Source: Micrasema longulum (taxonomy: Eukaryota > Arthropoda > Insecta > Trichoptera > Brachycentridae). Taken from it: a stretch of DNA of 64,000 nt. The translations under genes and the position numbers were made by a program. Where the stretch lies: assembly GCA_022494885.1 (NCBI GenBank), contig JAGVSM010001220.1, forward strand, positions 1 through 64,000. The letters are read 5' to 3'. This document shows, in pieces, positions 41,001 through 45,118 of this stretch. Position 1 is the first letter of the stretch. Every line of letters starts with the position of its first letter. The notes under the pieces were generated by a model. It worked only from the letters and a program-made list of their open reading frames with translations, was not told the origin of the DNA and did not search any database.

Positions 41001-43755
41001 ATATAGAGTGCTTCATTTCTATCCATTTTTTTTTTCTTTAATACTGTTTATTATTATTTTCTTTTATTTTCACCAATTGATGCCTATCATCCGCCATTAT
41101 ATATTACGATTTCTGATTTATAATTTTCCAAACTAAAACTCGTGACCACGTACAGATATTTTTTAAGAGTCAACTATTCATTAATTTGTTATTATTTGGA
41201 ACCTGCTGATTGGAGTTTTTTTCGTGATCATAATCTAAACTATATTCTCTCCGTTTTCGATTAAATTTGATATTTGAAAAAATTAACTCATTAAAAAATA
41301 AATAAAAGAATAAAAAAATATTAATAAACACATAAAGATTCCATATATTAATAGGATCGAATAATGTTGCTTGGATCAAAACAAAGTTGTAGAAAAATTA
41401 TCAATTTCAGCCCATTTTAGAAAATCTCTCATTTTTCATAAAATTCTCTTATGCAAACAATCATGATAATGGACTCTTAATGATATACAAATAATGTCAA
41501 GACAGTGAAAACTACGCTTAAGTACTTTTATCATTAAATATATTTTTGGAAAAATAAAATAAAAAAAAACCAACTTCACAATAAATTCAACTACAAATTT
41601 CTTGGATTTTAACTTGAAATAAAGTTAAGTAACATTTGCATTTAAGGCGTATTCCGTATTACCGTTTACAAAAAAAAACATTAAAAAATTTAGAGATATA
41701 GAGAGAAATATGAAAAATATATCCGCTGATTGAAGGTATTATTCAAATGTCGTCTTATTTGACGGTAGCAACTAACTACTGGATTGGAGAGAGGGAGAAA
41801 GAAGCATTAACAACAATACTAGAGTATTATATTTTTTAATTTCTATCTTTGGCATTACCAACATTAAAATAAATTAAATACTCGTGGTAGACTGTTGACT
41901 GGACTTGTGTGACTAAATTTATTGCCAACATACTTATATGCCGTTTTTGACAAAGCGAATTTTGAGAATGAAATTCTTGATTATTAGAACCTTTATATAT
42001 ACTTCATGAGTTTTAGTAAAATCCTTTACATGTAGAGTACATTAAATCCGATATTCCTCCCGAGCAAAAATACACAATGGCTTTTGAAGTGCTAGATCTT
42101 GATCAACATGCATAAATTGAGTAATGGACCAAGCATTTGACGAATTTGGCATCGAACATATGTATCTGTAGGCACCTTAACGTTACAGCTTCGTCAACAA
42201 TTCTCGCTGCGCCTCGTGTATCGGAGAGTCCGCTCGCGCCCAGTGGTTCCGGCACTCTGACGGCTGGCGATCTGGGTCCTCCACTCTGGGTTCGGGGCTC
42301 AGCTCGACCCAGGGCAGGGGAGCTCTGCCCCCCGCACCCCCGCGCCGCTCCCCCTGGGATTCCCTCCCCAGCTTGCGCCACGAGGGTAGCCTGAACGACT
42401 CCGGCTACAAGAGCAACAGGGCCGATTCTCTGGAGCAGAGGTACCAATTGATTTTTATTATTTATCAATTGTATCGGGTCTTAATATGCTGTTCAAATAA
42501 ATTTCTGGTATTTCGATTTATTACATTTTAAATTTGATAAATATTTATTTATTTGCCGTATGACGTTTTACTCGTTTTTGTTTGTAATTTTATATTAAAT
42601 GCTTTAATTAACAGTTACATGTCGACCGGTTTAAGGTTTATAATCTCATCATCAGGACTTATACTAACTTAGAATTTTGATAATGTCATATTTATCTATT
42701 TTCATTTTTTAATAAGTCGTAAATGTCTGTACCAGCAATGACAATCGAGTTGTCGTATAATGGAAGTCGAACCTTGGGTCGTTGATTCGAAATTCTTTAC
42801 ACTAACGCGGAAACAAAAGCCTATTATTTTCCATAAGAAAAATCATAAATATACTGAAAACGACTTTAACGAATAATATGAGTTAATAATACATATTTAA
42901 GGATATACAAGCAAAAATATCAAATTATTTACAAGATCAACCCATGTCAATGTCTAATCTTCTTATGTTCCGCACATCAGAAGAGATAAGGGGATCTTAA
43001 AAATTCAAGAATTTCTGTCTATAAAAACTCTTAAGAAGTGTGGAAAATTCACATGTCTTTAACATCTTTTTGACACCGTCAGTGTTTTGTATTAAGGGCG
43101 AATAAGCCATTTTTAAAGGTGATTATCCTTAAAAAAATACTTTACTAATCATTATAATACATAGTTATTTTAGCTGTTCAAAAGCAAGCTATATGCCTAG
43201 ACTATCGTGTAAAAACAAACGTATTTTTACATTAGGTAGGAAAAAAAGGAAACCAGAATGTTTAAAATGCTTCTCCTGTAAAATTGACATTAAGTTTAGT
43301 CGCACTTTCTACGAAACCCCAACGACATATGCATTGTTTTGAACGTGTTTGTGTAAACGGGTTTACTGTGCATTATTTCGATTGACGATCAAGGGTAGAT
43401 CCTAGTTTATTGATAATACTGTAGTCCAGGCCAATAGATCATAATTTAATTTCAACGCGTATTTTGGCATTACTTTTCATTTACTTTTTGAAAACAATGT
43501 ATTTTGTTTCATATACCAGATAAGTTGTTTATGTAAAACTGTTTACCTAACTAGGTTTATGCATAAAATGACTTTTATATATTTATATTTACATTTAGCG
43601 ATATTTTCTCTGCTTGTTTTAGAGGAATGTTTGACCGTCAGGACAGTCTTCGGTCAGACTTCTTAAGTGATCGGGAGTCTCAACGGTACGGGATGGTCCA
43701 GCAGGCGTCTATCGAGAGTACGGATTCTCGTCTCTGCTATCTTACGTCTAGTGAG
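1884..43755 (+). CDS. sif: still life (sif)/Tiam-family Rac GEF, 16 internal coding exons (partial gene)
   Basis: SIF activates Rac1-type GTPases by nucleotide exchange; in Drosophila it acts at synaptic terminals and is the Tiam1 homologue. The call rests on direct recognition of fly SIF stretches: the EVH1 segment RIGQASECFVYWKD (exon 1), KASSSYSLK (exon 2), EPQCTCM (exon 3), RRNKSKSTEDMN (exon 7), LKRMLKPMPSTESPVTSPE (exon 8), RCASCIGESARAQWFRHSD (exon 15) and QQASIESTDSR (exon 16). Joined exons: 1884-2002, 5357-5484, 9220-9287, 10399-10593, 11409-11548, 13241-13450, 16285-16387, 19472-19661, 24166-24382, 25982-26147, 29638-29694, 30787-30904, 34716-34805, 38695-38745, 42189-42440, 43623-43755. 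All phases agree, giving 2,237 nt or 746 codons counting the first split codon. Missing here: the N-terminal exon(s) to the left, and the PH, Ras-binding, PDZ and catalytic DH-PH parts to the right. All introns are GT-AG. Alternative splicing is plausible because six exons are phase-symmetric. Confidence 0.95.
2405..2520 (+). repeat. Foldback (ATTACAACAGA) repeat, left-arm fragment
   Basis: Carries the arm catattacaacagatatg ... ggcatctacagggcttatga of the foldback family described at 2600-2880, without a matching right arm. Directly precedes the complete copy. Confidence 0.7.
2527..2945 (+). repeat. Long dispersed repeat, inverted partner at about 55,990-56,430
   Basis: The segment from cacacagcgcagcatgtcg through the foldback element to tggacaaactcaaagtattg reappears as its reverse complement near 56 kb, including flanks outside the foldback arms. 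Similarity judged by eye looks high with scattered substitutions and small indels. Confidence 0.8.
2600..2880. mobile_element. Foldback/MITE-like element with inverted arms
   Basis: Left arm begins tattacaacagagatgaa and passes tctaggcatctacaag; the right arm reads cctagacttctatattag to ctctgttgtaatatgtta, its reverse complement. The middle has ttccttcaattctttcatc. About 280 bp. Non-autonomous, no coding capacity. Related copies or arms occur at 2405, 36288, 45035, 55378 and 56085. Confidence 0.75.
4605..4990 (+). mobile_element. tRNA-derived SINE, family 3, interrupted by a MITE
   Basis: The tRNA-like head ggtaccgtggtta is separated by a 209-bp insert from tagttatagtgtcgcagact ... gttcaaacccc and the SINE body caacttgattcccattttc. 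The uninterrupted order is seen at 35805-35945. Confidence 0.65.
4628..4836. mobile_element. GC-rich palindromic MITE inserted in a SINE, TTA flanks
   Basis: Arms ggtttcctag...gacagcgg and gtatcttaacggccg on the left are mirrored by cggccgttaagatacggg and gctgtcctaggaaacc on the right. Flanked by TTA at 4625-4627 and 4837-4839, the target duplication size of PIF/Harbinger-type elements (known for that superfamily; assignment is inference). A smaller inner hairpin lies near 4696-4735. Confidence 0.65.
5357..5484 (+). CDS. sif: sif exon 2: basic linker after WH1
   Basis: Acceptor ttgcag at 5351-5356, donor gtaagt at 5485. Encodes SPQFKFARKASSSYSLKDV followed by a Lys/Arg-rich stretch and PVSTPASPNRA plus a split Arg. 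The first part matches the conserved SIF segment that directly follows the WH1 domain. High positive charge suggests a nuclear-localisation-like or lipid-contact role, but this is inference. Residues 41-83; ends in phase 2. An antisense open frame over the same bases is a shadow. Confidence 0.95.
5940..6770 (-). mobile_element. CR1/jockey-like LINE remnant (RT C-terminal part)
   Basis: Minus-strand translation gives SYPKHIDNIVNKSLKLLGF, then in another frame GLQRGNYSYFEIEQSLNLSS, LERRRTEMDF and ISGVPSLLQSISFHVP. This is the usual C-terminal region of non-LTR reverse transcriptases (H-I-x-x-I-x-x-K-a-x-x-x-L-G-F followed by the R-G-N-Y-x-S ... S-L-E-x-R-R block). Stops and frame changes show decay. 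It lies antisense to sif. Confidence 0.75.
6880..6975 (+). repeat. Dispersed repeat (catgcttccacttt... family)
   Basis: gcatgcttccacttttcatt through cttaacacagggatcttgg and catagagttaggcata is repeated at 54,945-55,020 and, more weakly, near 59,045-59,100. Family unknown. Confidence 0.6.
7958..8205 (-). mobile_element. tRNA-derived SINE, family 1
   Basis: Reverse complement begins with the tRNA-like head (cctcgtggtgtaatggtcag, polymerase III A-box) and a B-box equivalent to ggttcgattcc, then a body with ctagaatatttcacagtccc and gcagtgccctat, ending in an ATGATGAT tail. Confidence 0.85.
8826..8944 (-). mobile_element. tRNA-derived SINE, family 2 (truncated)
   Basis: Ends in gcggcctccgtggtgtaata (reverse complement) with a B-box match inside ggaacccggaacctt. 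The body is shorter than at 58,866. Confidence 0.75.
9220..9287 (+). CDS. sif: sif exon 3 (68-nt microexon)
   Basis: Encodes EPQCTCMTADQYNRLRSQDP and RY between the acceptor ttattttag and the donor gtaagt (9288). The Cys-x-Cys-Met-x-x-x-x-Tyr core corresponds to EPQCTCMSAEQYARLR in fly SIF. One base completes the Arg of exon 2 and one trailing base starts the Arg shared with exon 4, so the exon cannot be skipped without a frameshift unless exon 2 or 4 changes as well. Residues 83-106. Confidence 0.93.
9288..10398. other. sif intron 3
   Basis: AT-rich; the only structure noticed is the long perfect palindrome at 9928-10010 and its flanking repeat. Confidence 0.8.
9928..10010. repeat. Perfect inverted repeat, 40-bp arms, 3-bp spacer
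   Basis: Left arm 9928-9967 and right arm 9971-10010 are exact reverse complements with the centre gttggat-ttg-atccaac. The flank cagtgaccgtaaaaacctt and the arm motif ttttttgggtgataccgtg also occur, with substitutions, at about 63,838-63,900, so this is part of a dispersed element. Confidence 0.95.
10399..10593 (+). CDS. sif: sif exon 4: Ala/Gly/Thr-rich low-complexity segment
   Basis: Acceptor cttaccag, donor gtagta (a non-consensus +3 to +6). Opens with SSTLPRATTRATETE, where SSTLPR is shared with fly SIF, continues through a Gly/Ala-rich run, and ends SLYDNVSGSAPPAPANAHTL plus PTK and a split Gly. GC-rich bases against an AT-rich background. Phase 1 at both ends and 195 nt, so it could be skipped in frame. 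Residues 106-171. Confidence 0.92.
10594..11408. other. sif intron 4
   Basis: Contains a repeat at 10,790-10,865 (ctgccttaaacaggtta ... gttaggcagactagacatg) whose inverted copy is near 54,545-54,640. Otherwise AT-rich, nothing recognised. Confidence 0.75.
11409..11548 (+). CDS. sif: sif exon 5: Thr-rich linker
   Basis: Begins after tttaatag with the two bases completing the shared Gly; reads VSRSAEAGGQTGTGSRINKS and then a Thr/Val-rich stretch ending TASVGTQNN before gtaagt at 11549. No known domain; the composition suggests a disordered, phosphorylatable linker. The reading frame stays open past the donor into a retroelement remnant, but the strong donor and the phase match to exon 6 support termination at 11548. 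Residues 171-217. Confidence 0.88.
11590..12215 (-). mobile_element. RTE-like LINE remnant, C-terminal RT region
   Basis: Minus-strand frames give MKGKIEGHRG and then, after a frameshift, AWFRNIRKWTGIRSVGELF and RSAQERDAYSTVI. This matches the G-K-I-E-G-x-R-G ... W-x-x-N-I-R-x-W ... L-F-R-x-A tail typical of RTE-type reverse transcriptases in insects. The remainder toward 12,215 is nucleotide-level similarity to the same region as I remember it. Confidence 0.7.
13085..13175 (+). repeat. Dispersed repeat, second copy at 35,505-35,600
   Basis: tttattcaaatgacttagag ... atcacttcactctcac ... gcacttct is matched at 35,505-35,600. It lies about 65 bp before the exon 6 acceptor, so it may contain its branch-point region. 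Confidence 0.65.
13241..13450 (+). CDS. sif: sif exon 6: Gly/Gln/Thr-rich linker
   Basis: After tatttatcag, reads IGVSEEAQTGALGPQGPVGG ... SSTSTRPGKDHMHHVL ... AKSIDYGDIEM and then the donor gtagaa. The exon is 210 nt, phase 0 at both ends, so it could be a cassette. The C-terminal AKSIDYGD part looks less disordered than the rest. A dispersed repeat copy (13085-13175) lies about 65 bp upstream of the acceptor. Residues 218-287. Confidence 0.9.
13800..13925 (-). mobile_element. tRNA-derived SINE, family 3
   Basis: Reverse complement contains accgggctttataaac, a degenerate B-box and the family body (tttcccattttctaacacg). Compare 35,805-35,945. A separate tRNA-like fragment, gggaatcgaacctggag, lies at 13,725-13,745. 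Confidence 0.55.
14212..14342. repeat. Near-perfect long hairpin, 47-bp arms, 37-nt loop
   Basis: Arms 14212-14258 and 14296-14342; 41 bp from gtatgcagagacaaaactta onward pair perfectly, and 46 of 47 positions pair overall. Too regular for chance; a young foldback element or a hairpin-RNA source. Confidence 0.92.
15770..16035 (+). mobile_element. tRNA-derived SINE, family 1
   Basis: Head ggccacgtggtgaagtggtc with agcgcatttgcctaccatgc, degenerate B-box, body ctagaatattatttcatag and ctggactggcacttgaagcg, then gcaccattaggtgcgg and a short aatgat tail. It ends about 250 bp before exon 7. Confidence 0.85.
16285..16387 (+). CDS. sif: sif exon 7: His/Asn and KSKSTED segment
   Basis: Acceptor tttttttgcag, donor gtaagt. 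Encodes VREAEMRAHHHNVMNNNTSA, ARRNKSKSTEDMNM and a split Gly. RRNKSKSTEDMN is a recognisable SIF block. The frame remains open downstream to 16584, but that extension is AT-rich and unlike SIF, so the donor is preferred. Residues 288-322. Confidence 0.94.
17517..17970 (+). mobile_element. tRNA-derived SINE, family 1, interrupted by a MITE
   Basis: Head cggcctcgtatgtgtagtag and tcgcgtttgcctaccatg, B-box-like ggttcaatttt, body to ggaacccaagcgtaa; after the insert the body resumes taagactaatcatcat and ends with caccattaagtccgg. Joining across one TAA restores the family order. Confidence 0.85.
17669..17856. mobile_element. 188-bp MITE with TIRs and TAA target duplication (PIF/Harbinger-like)
   Basis: Flanked by TAA at 17666-17668 and 17857-17859. 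The terminal 38 bp are inverted repeats with 32 matches, sharing gcgcacctactgcgctc. A 3-bp TWA target duplication is characteristic of the PIF/Harbinger superfamily; superfamily assignment is inference. No coding capacity. Confidence 0.8.
19062..19331 (-). mobile_element. tRNA-derived SINE, family 1
   Basis: Reverse complement: gtcggccccatggtgtaatg, gtcagcgcgtctgcttacca, a B-box variant, body with ctagaatatttcatagtccc and gcagtgctttctgcaccaat, and a tail in atgatgttgatg. Sits immediately upstream of exon 8. Confidence 0.85.
19472..19661 (+). CDS. sif: sif exon 8: conserved LKRMLKPMPSTESPVTSPE block
   Basis: Acceptor tttatttccag, donor gtacgt at 19662. Encodes NQIGMSLDSG, then LKRMLKPMPSTESPVTSPEA, an Arg/Tyr/His-rich part, and ends SSQSGRFMGS plus a split Arg. 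The LKRMLKPMPSTESPVTSPE stretch is identical to the fly SIF sequence I remember and contains Ser/Thr-Pro sites. A minus-strand SINE ends about 140 bp before the acceptor. Residues 322-385. Confidence 0.95.
20390..20735 (-). mobile_element. RTE-like LINE remnant, 3' part
   Basis: Minus strand reads RTLCKAEISTIDEIKKSPLH and WFGHVERMDSERTA, the W-x-G-H-V-x-R-M block found near the C terminus of RTE-type polymerases, then decays. Nucleotide-similar to 48,275-48,575 (both contain cacgccgtttc and acatctcg-type segments). Confidence 0.75.
20738..20892. repeat. Imperfect hairpin, about 60-bp arms
   Basis: Arms 20738-20799 and 20833-20892. Shared pieces on opposite strands include cactaaaaacacat, ctccataaatgct and tagacaagtc. 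Several mismatches and small indels, so older than the 14.2-kb hairpin. Abuts the RTE-like remnant. Confidence 0.85.
22660..22810 (+). repeat. Dispersed repeat shared with 37,385-37,550
   Basis: Shared landmarks: gggtgcacgtaatgtaggaa against ggggtgtacttatgtaggaa, then aatacgattacaa, and ttaacattaccaaaagtcca against tagtgttaccaaaaatccaa. Looks like the 3' end of a transposable element. Confidence 0.65.
23536..23692. repeat. Palindromic AT-rich element
   Basis: Starts gttgcatcgaaaaagttaag and ends taacctttttcaatgcaac; the inner arm ttttttgtcaaaatg mirrors cattttgacaaaaac. About 157 bp; a MITE-like foldback with imperfect arms. Confidence 0.7.
24166..24382 (+). CDS. sif: sif exon 9: acidic/Pro/Gln-rich linker
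   Basis: Begins after ttcag with the base completing an Arg codon, reads SSHEIGRQQSVGGSGG, LYLELEREPSPPSDNVMFDN, QCYATTPSSSNGNSDQDQPH and a His/Gln tail, ending before gtcagt. Markedly GC-rich. The LYLELEREPSPPSDN part looks like the constrained core; no domain assigned. Open frames on the other strand and in other frames reflect the lack of stops in GC-rich sequence. Residues 385-457. Confidence 0.92.
24383..25981. other. sif intron 9
   Basis: Contains a degenerate family-1 SINE (24,588-25,025). 25,030-25,980 is AT-rich with no recognised feature. Confidence 0.75.
24588..25025 (+). mobile_element. Degenerate tRNA-derived SINE, family 1, with an internal AT-rich insert
   Basis: Head gtccgccatgtggttaattg, B-box remnant gtgagattcctgg, body to ttatttcata (about 24,720); about 160 bp of foreign AT-rich sequence; body resumes gtctctggactaagccataa and ends caccactaggtgcag with a gatgat tail. 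Confidence 0.65.
25982..26147 (+). CDS. sif: sif exon 10: conserved predicted helical segment
   Basis: Acceptor ttacag, donor gtaact. Reads PMQQSGTTPTPGSPTS and then RLLLEYEMHLRNTLAKGMDA and ESYSLHTFEALLSQSMENL plus a split Glu. The second half lacks Pro and Gly, alternates charged and hydrophobic residues, and looks strongly helical, unlike the disordered linker around it. It may be an interaction helix (inference). Residues 458-513; phase 0 to phase 1. Confidence 0.94.
26290..26459. mobile_element. 170-bp palindromic MITE
   Basis: Left arm atgggccttacttaaaaaaa ... aaagttacgcctaagcatag ... agtagaata is mirrored by tattctacgactattcctag ... gcgtaactttaaacaaattt ... gaatagggccc. Flanking TA on both sides is compatible with a TA target duplication, but AT-richness makes that weak. 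Confidence 0.75.
26950..27117 (-). mobile_element. tRNA-derived SINE, family 2
   Basis: Reverse complement: ggcggcctccgtggtgtagt, ggtcaagacgcttgactcac, B-box region ggttcgatttccg, body gagaacacaaaaatt, caagcctgggtgctctgcga, ending ggcctcctggcctgttgtgg tgcaaaa. Confidence 0.85.
27685..27795 (-). repeat. Short repeat with CTGACGAAGAA core, inverted copy
   Basis: Reverse complement contains gtgatggtaaaggttaaag, tgtattttagtatttagtg, gtcctgacgaagaatgg and aactggtacacataaaaatc, all matched in order at 29,360-29,480 on the plus strand. Confidence 0.75.
28600..29045 (-). mobile_element. RTE-like LINE remnant, RT C-terminal region
   Basis: Open for 106 codons on the minus strand (28,712-29,032): NRYVWSILVYGVETWNL, MLRIPWTDLGTNVGVL, RKLVYLGHVMRGSKYALLQL and GNIEGKRGVGKRQMS. 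The Y-G-x-E-T-W ... R-I-P-W-T-D ... Y-L-G-H-V-M-R ... I-E-G-K-R-G-x-G-R/K-R series is characteristic of insect RTE-type elements. Better preserved than the 11.6-kb copy. Nucleotides 28,605-28,665 resemble 11,613-11,680. Confidence 0.85.
29360..29480 (+). repeat. Short repeat with CTGACGAAGAA core, direct copy
   Basis: ggtggtggtaaaggtgaaag, tgtattttagtatttgcacg, gtcctgacgaagaaactgg and ttccgaaaccggtagacata. The segment actggttcgttccgaaaccg can fold as a small hairpin. Ends about 155 bp before exon 11. Confidence 0.75.
29638..29694 (+). CDS. sif: sif exon 11 (57-nt microexon)
   Basis: Acceptor ttttttccag, donor gtaagt. Encodes (E)FAESIPGSNQRSPYPPR(R). Phase 1 at both ends and 57 nt long, so it can be included or skipped without shifting the frame, typical of a neural microexon. 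The phase fit on both sides (exon 10 ends with G, exon 12 begins with GC) supports it. Residues 513-532. Confidence 0.88.
29695..30786. other. sif intron 11, nothing recognised
   Basis: AT-rich throughout; a short doublet of aactagagcc near 30,075-30,095 is the only local repetition noticed. Confidence 0.7.
30787..30904 (+). CDS. sif: sif exon 12: Pro-rich to Arg-rich transition
   Basis: After ttatag, reads PVQQQGGPKSSTLPLPHR, ISIERPPSVGRERSERDGYY and a split codon. The donor is CAG/gttata, weak at positions +3 to +6 compared with every other donor here. SSTLPLPH and the PPSVGRE part are candidate SH3 or 14-3-3 contact sites (inference). Residues 532-571; ends in phase 2. Confidence 0.9.
31905..32015 (-). 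mobile_element. tRNA-derived SINE, family 3
   Basis: Plus strand shows agtaaataactcactattt, aatcaagttggggtagag, tggggctcgaacctcgg and acctctgattcgtgag, the reverse complement of the arrangement at 35,820-35,930. Confidence 0.6.
32193..32436. mobile_element. 244-bp MITE with 23-bp perfect TIRs and TA flanks
   Basis: TIRs 32194-32216 and 32414-32436 are exact reverse complements (ctcagaggcagacggatgca plus aat). TA lies immediately outside (32191-32192 and 32437-32438), with one extra C on the left. The interior is AT-rich. TA duplication is typical of Tc1/mariner-type elements; the superfamily is inference. An 80-codon open frame inside is not credible as a gene. Confidence 0.85.
32763..32856. 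repeat. GC-richer imperfect hairpin
   Basis: acgctctcgcagccgtagaa ... gcttttatctcac pairs with gtgagttaaaagtgttatct ... acggacgcaagagcggt. Arms about 36 bp. Surrounding 32,640-32,880 is unusually rich in CG dinucleotides and may be the full element. Confidence 0.7.
34305..34345 (+). mobile_element. SINE family 1, head fragment only
   Basis: gtcggccttatggtgtactg gttcatgcgtttacttgcca matches the tRNA-like head; the body is absent. Confidence 0.55.
34716..34805 (+). CDS. sif: sif exon 13: Arg/Glu repeat plus GYLSDHN box (first copy)
   Basis: Acceptor ttttttttcag, donor gtaaat. Encodes DRNELMRDRERER, a run of Arg/Glu pairs, and GYLSDHNT plus a split Arg. The RE repeat is charged low complexity and probably a single helix. 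The closing box repeats in exon 14. Phase 2 at both ends and 90 nt, so it is skippable in frame; skipping joins exon 12 directly to exon 14. Residues 571-601. Confidence 0.93.
35805..35945 (+). mobile_element. tRNA-derived SINE, family 3 (most intact copy)
   Basis: gggttgtggttccgtggcta gtatctcggaatcacggatc, then ttgtagatcaaaccccacg (B-box like), then aacttgattcttattttcta atagtgggttgtttac. Serves as reference for the copies at 4605, 13,800 and 31,905. Confidence 0.65.
36288..36458 (+). mobile_element. Foldback (ATTACAACAGA) element, partial
   Basis: acatattacaacagatgtga ... gacatctacggtgcttatga ... gtcattggctggttt, then an A/T tract, then ttccttcaattctttcatct gttgatg. The right arm is missing. 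Confidence 0.7.
37190..37550 (+). repeat. LINE-tail-like repeat with an internal tandem pair
   Basis: Begins actagcggacccgacagacg ttgtcctg, a motif I associate from memory with widely dispersed insect LINE 3' ends. Contains two units about 74 bp apart (gtacctaggtacttgtttgt at 37,252 and gatacctaggtacctgttta at 37,326). From 37,385 onward it matches 22,660-22,810. Confidence 0.6.
37923..38484. mobile_element. 562-bp non-autonomous DNA element with long TIRs
   Basis: Left end agctcaatcacaaataacta mirrors the right end tagttatttgtgattgagct exactly for 20 bp, continuing imperfectly through gacgtgcta/tagcacgt-type pieces to gcgatcacaatgaac against gttcattgtgatcgc. No coding capacity and no clear target duplication. 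Confidence 0.8.
38695..38745 (+). CDS. sif: sif exon 14 (51-nt microexon): GYMSDHN box (second copy)
   Basis: Acceptor gttaacag, donor gtaggc. Encodes DRTRERDQGYMSDHNS with split codons at both ends. It is a shorter version of exon 13: same start (D-R), same Arg/Glu bias, same G-Y-x-S-D-H-N-T/S end, same phase 2 at both ends. Fly SIF has a GYMSDHNSR-type sequence too. Residues 601-618. Confidence 0.93.
38746..42188. other. sif intron 14
   Basis: Contains a Tc1/mariner remnant (39,480-40,100). 40,110-42,180 is AT-rich with no recognised feature; several short open frames there are chance. Confidence 0.75.
39480..40100 (-). pseudogene. Decayed Tc1/mariner transposase
   Basis: Minus-strand translation across frameshifts gives DGVKFVRSRFEGPLAVIEGN, INVKKYQEAV, FQQNRVPYRTARS and a worn S-D-x-x-x-x-P-S ... 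L-N-P trace. This follows the Tc1 order: K-F-G-G-G ... G-P-L-x-x-I-E-G-N-x-x-x-x-x-Y, then F-Q-Q-D-N-A-P-x-H-T-A, then S-P-D-L-N-P-I-E. The second catalytic Asp has become Asn and the glycine motif is lost. Non-functional; antisense to sif. Confidence 0.75.
42189..42440 (+). CDS. sif: sif exon 15: strongly conserved RCASCIGESARAQWFRHSD exon
   Basis: An in-frame stop at 42178-42180 forces the acceptor to ttacag (42183-42188); the first base completes a Ser. Reads FVNNSRCASCIGESARAQWF, RHSDGWRSGSSTLGSG, a Pro/Arg-rich part, RRSPWDSLPSLRHE and SLNDSGYKSNRADSLEQ plus a split Arg, then donor gtacca. The conserved Cys/Trp block and the SPWDSLPSLR block match fly SIF; the middle is variable. This is the most GC-rich exon, so long open frames appear antisense and in another sense frame; both are shadows. 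Phase 2 at both ends, 252 nt. Residues 618-702. Confidence 0.96.
42441..43622. other. sif intron 15
   Basis: AT-rich. At 42,612-42,665 the reverse complement carries gtcctgatgatgagatt and ttaaaccggtcgac, similar in layout to the CTGACGAAGAA repeats of intron 10. A tRNA-like scrap (gaagtcgaaccttgggtcg) sits near 42,765. Nothing else seen. Confidence 0.65.
43623..43755 (+). CDS. sif: sif exon 16: last coding exon in window
   Basis: Acceptor gttttag at 43616-43622; the first base completes the Arg of exon 15. Reads GMFDRQDSLRSDFLSDRESQ, RYGMVQQASIESTDSR and LCYLTSSE, then donor gttagt. In fly SIF the same sequence is followed by an acidic stretch and the first PH domain; I could not find those in the next 20 kb. 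Residues 702-746; ends in phase 0. Confidence 0.96.
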
Positions 43756-45034
43756 GTTAGTCTCATTCTATTATTTATTTCAACCTTTTTCAAATATAAA
43801 CAATATAAAAGCTATTATATTTTTATGAGACAAACTAACATAAATTACCGTTAAACTGGGAACCAGGACCTCGTAAGGTTTTTTTATTGAAGGATCTTCT
43901 GACCTAAATACTTATTAGGAAAGCAAGAAACTTTATGGTCCGATTTTTCATCAAACGTCGGAAATCATAAAATTTATTAAAAAGTAACAAAATTTTTTAA
44001 CTGCTGTGTGACTATGATGTCAAATAAGTCTACATAGAATAGAAGAAACCCTCTTTTTTTTTCATGATGAAGTTGTATTTTGCTATAACAGTCGTAATTT
44101 ATAAGATTTTTTTTATAAATTATGGAAAATAAATTATTAAGAAGTATAATATATTAAACATTATAAACCTATGTGTTTATTTTAGTTTTGAGGTGCCTGT
44201 ATTAAAAAATATCTTATTTTTTGTAATGTGACACGATATTACAGCACCGTTTGCGGAGGGATTTTTTCAGCATTGGTTAAGTAAAAACAATCAACGCAAA
44301 AACGAAAAAGTCTCAATGTATATGTAAAAATATGTGATATAAGGAATTAAGTATAGTGAAAAACTACCTACTTCTTGATGACACATTGTTTTTAATGACA
44401 AAAATGACATTTAGCCATTTATTCATCGCAGTCGATGAGTGAAGTTATTTAATAGCTGCGTATTTTATTATCTGCATCTGTTAAGTATCAATTTGAACAT
44501 TTTAAACTCGTACAATGTCTGCACGATAAAATCTTTCAAGTCAAATTTTTTACGTCGATGCTTTTTTAAAAACCATTTTAATTTTAAATTAATATGTTTA
44601 GTATAAATTTAAGTACGCTTTTTATCAATAATAAAAGAGGAAGTAGAAATTAATATTACATCATAATAATAAAAACACATCAAATATTATTTTACTGTTT
44701 AAATACTCACCTGAGTCAAAATGAAGACGTGTAAAATATTACAAAATATAATTTTACCATTAGGGTCATATATTTTTATAAAGAAAAACATATATGTAAA
44801 TGTTTATTATTATGTCTGCTATCAGTTTAAAGCATTGTCTATTTAACTTGATATATTTTTTCAAATATATATGCATACATAATTATTATGCCTTTATAAA
44901 ACTACGTTTTTGTCCCAAAATGTGTTTATTCTGAACTTCTGGCAGTTCAAAGATTTTTTTGAATGATATATATAAATTTAATAAAATAAATAAAAATTAC
45001 AGTCCAAATGTTTGTTAAAAAAAAAAAAAAAACC

Positions 45035-45118
45035 ACTGACAGGTCATAAGCCCTGTAAATGCCTAGTCTTCTATATTCCGTTTTCAAAAATGTTATCCAT
45101 CCCTGTTGTAACTTGTTA
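45035..45118 (-). repeat. Foldback (ATTACAACAGA) arm
   Basis: gacaggtcataagccctgta ... ctagtcttctatatt ... tccatccctgttgtaac is a single arm of the family described at 2600-2880, next to an A tract. Confidence 0.65.

Noticed and set aside
42103..42468. 121-codon open frame on the minus strand
   Set aside because: Lies opposite exon 15; the long antisense frame is a by-product of the GC-rich coding sequence, which is clearly conserved on the plus strand.
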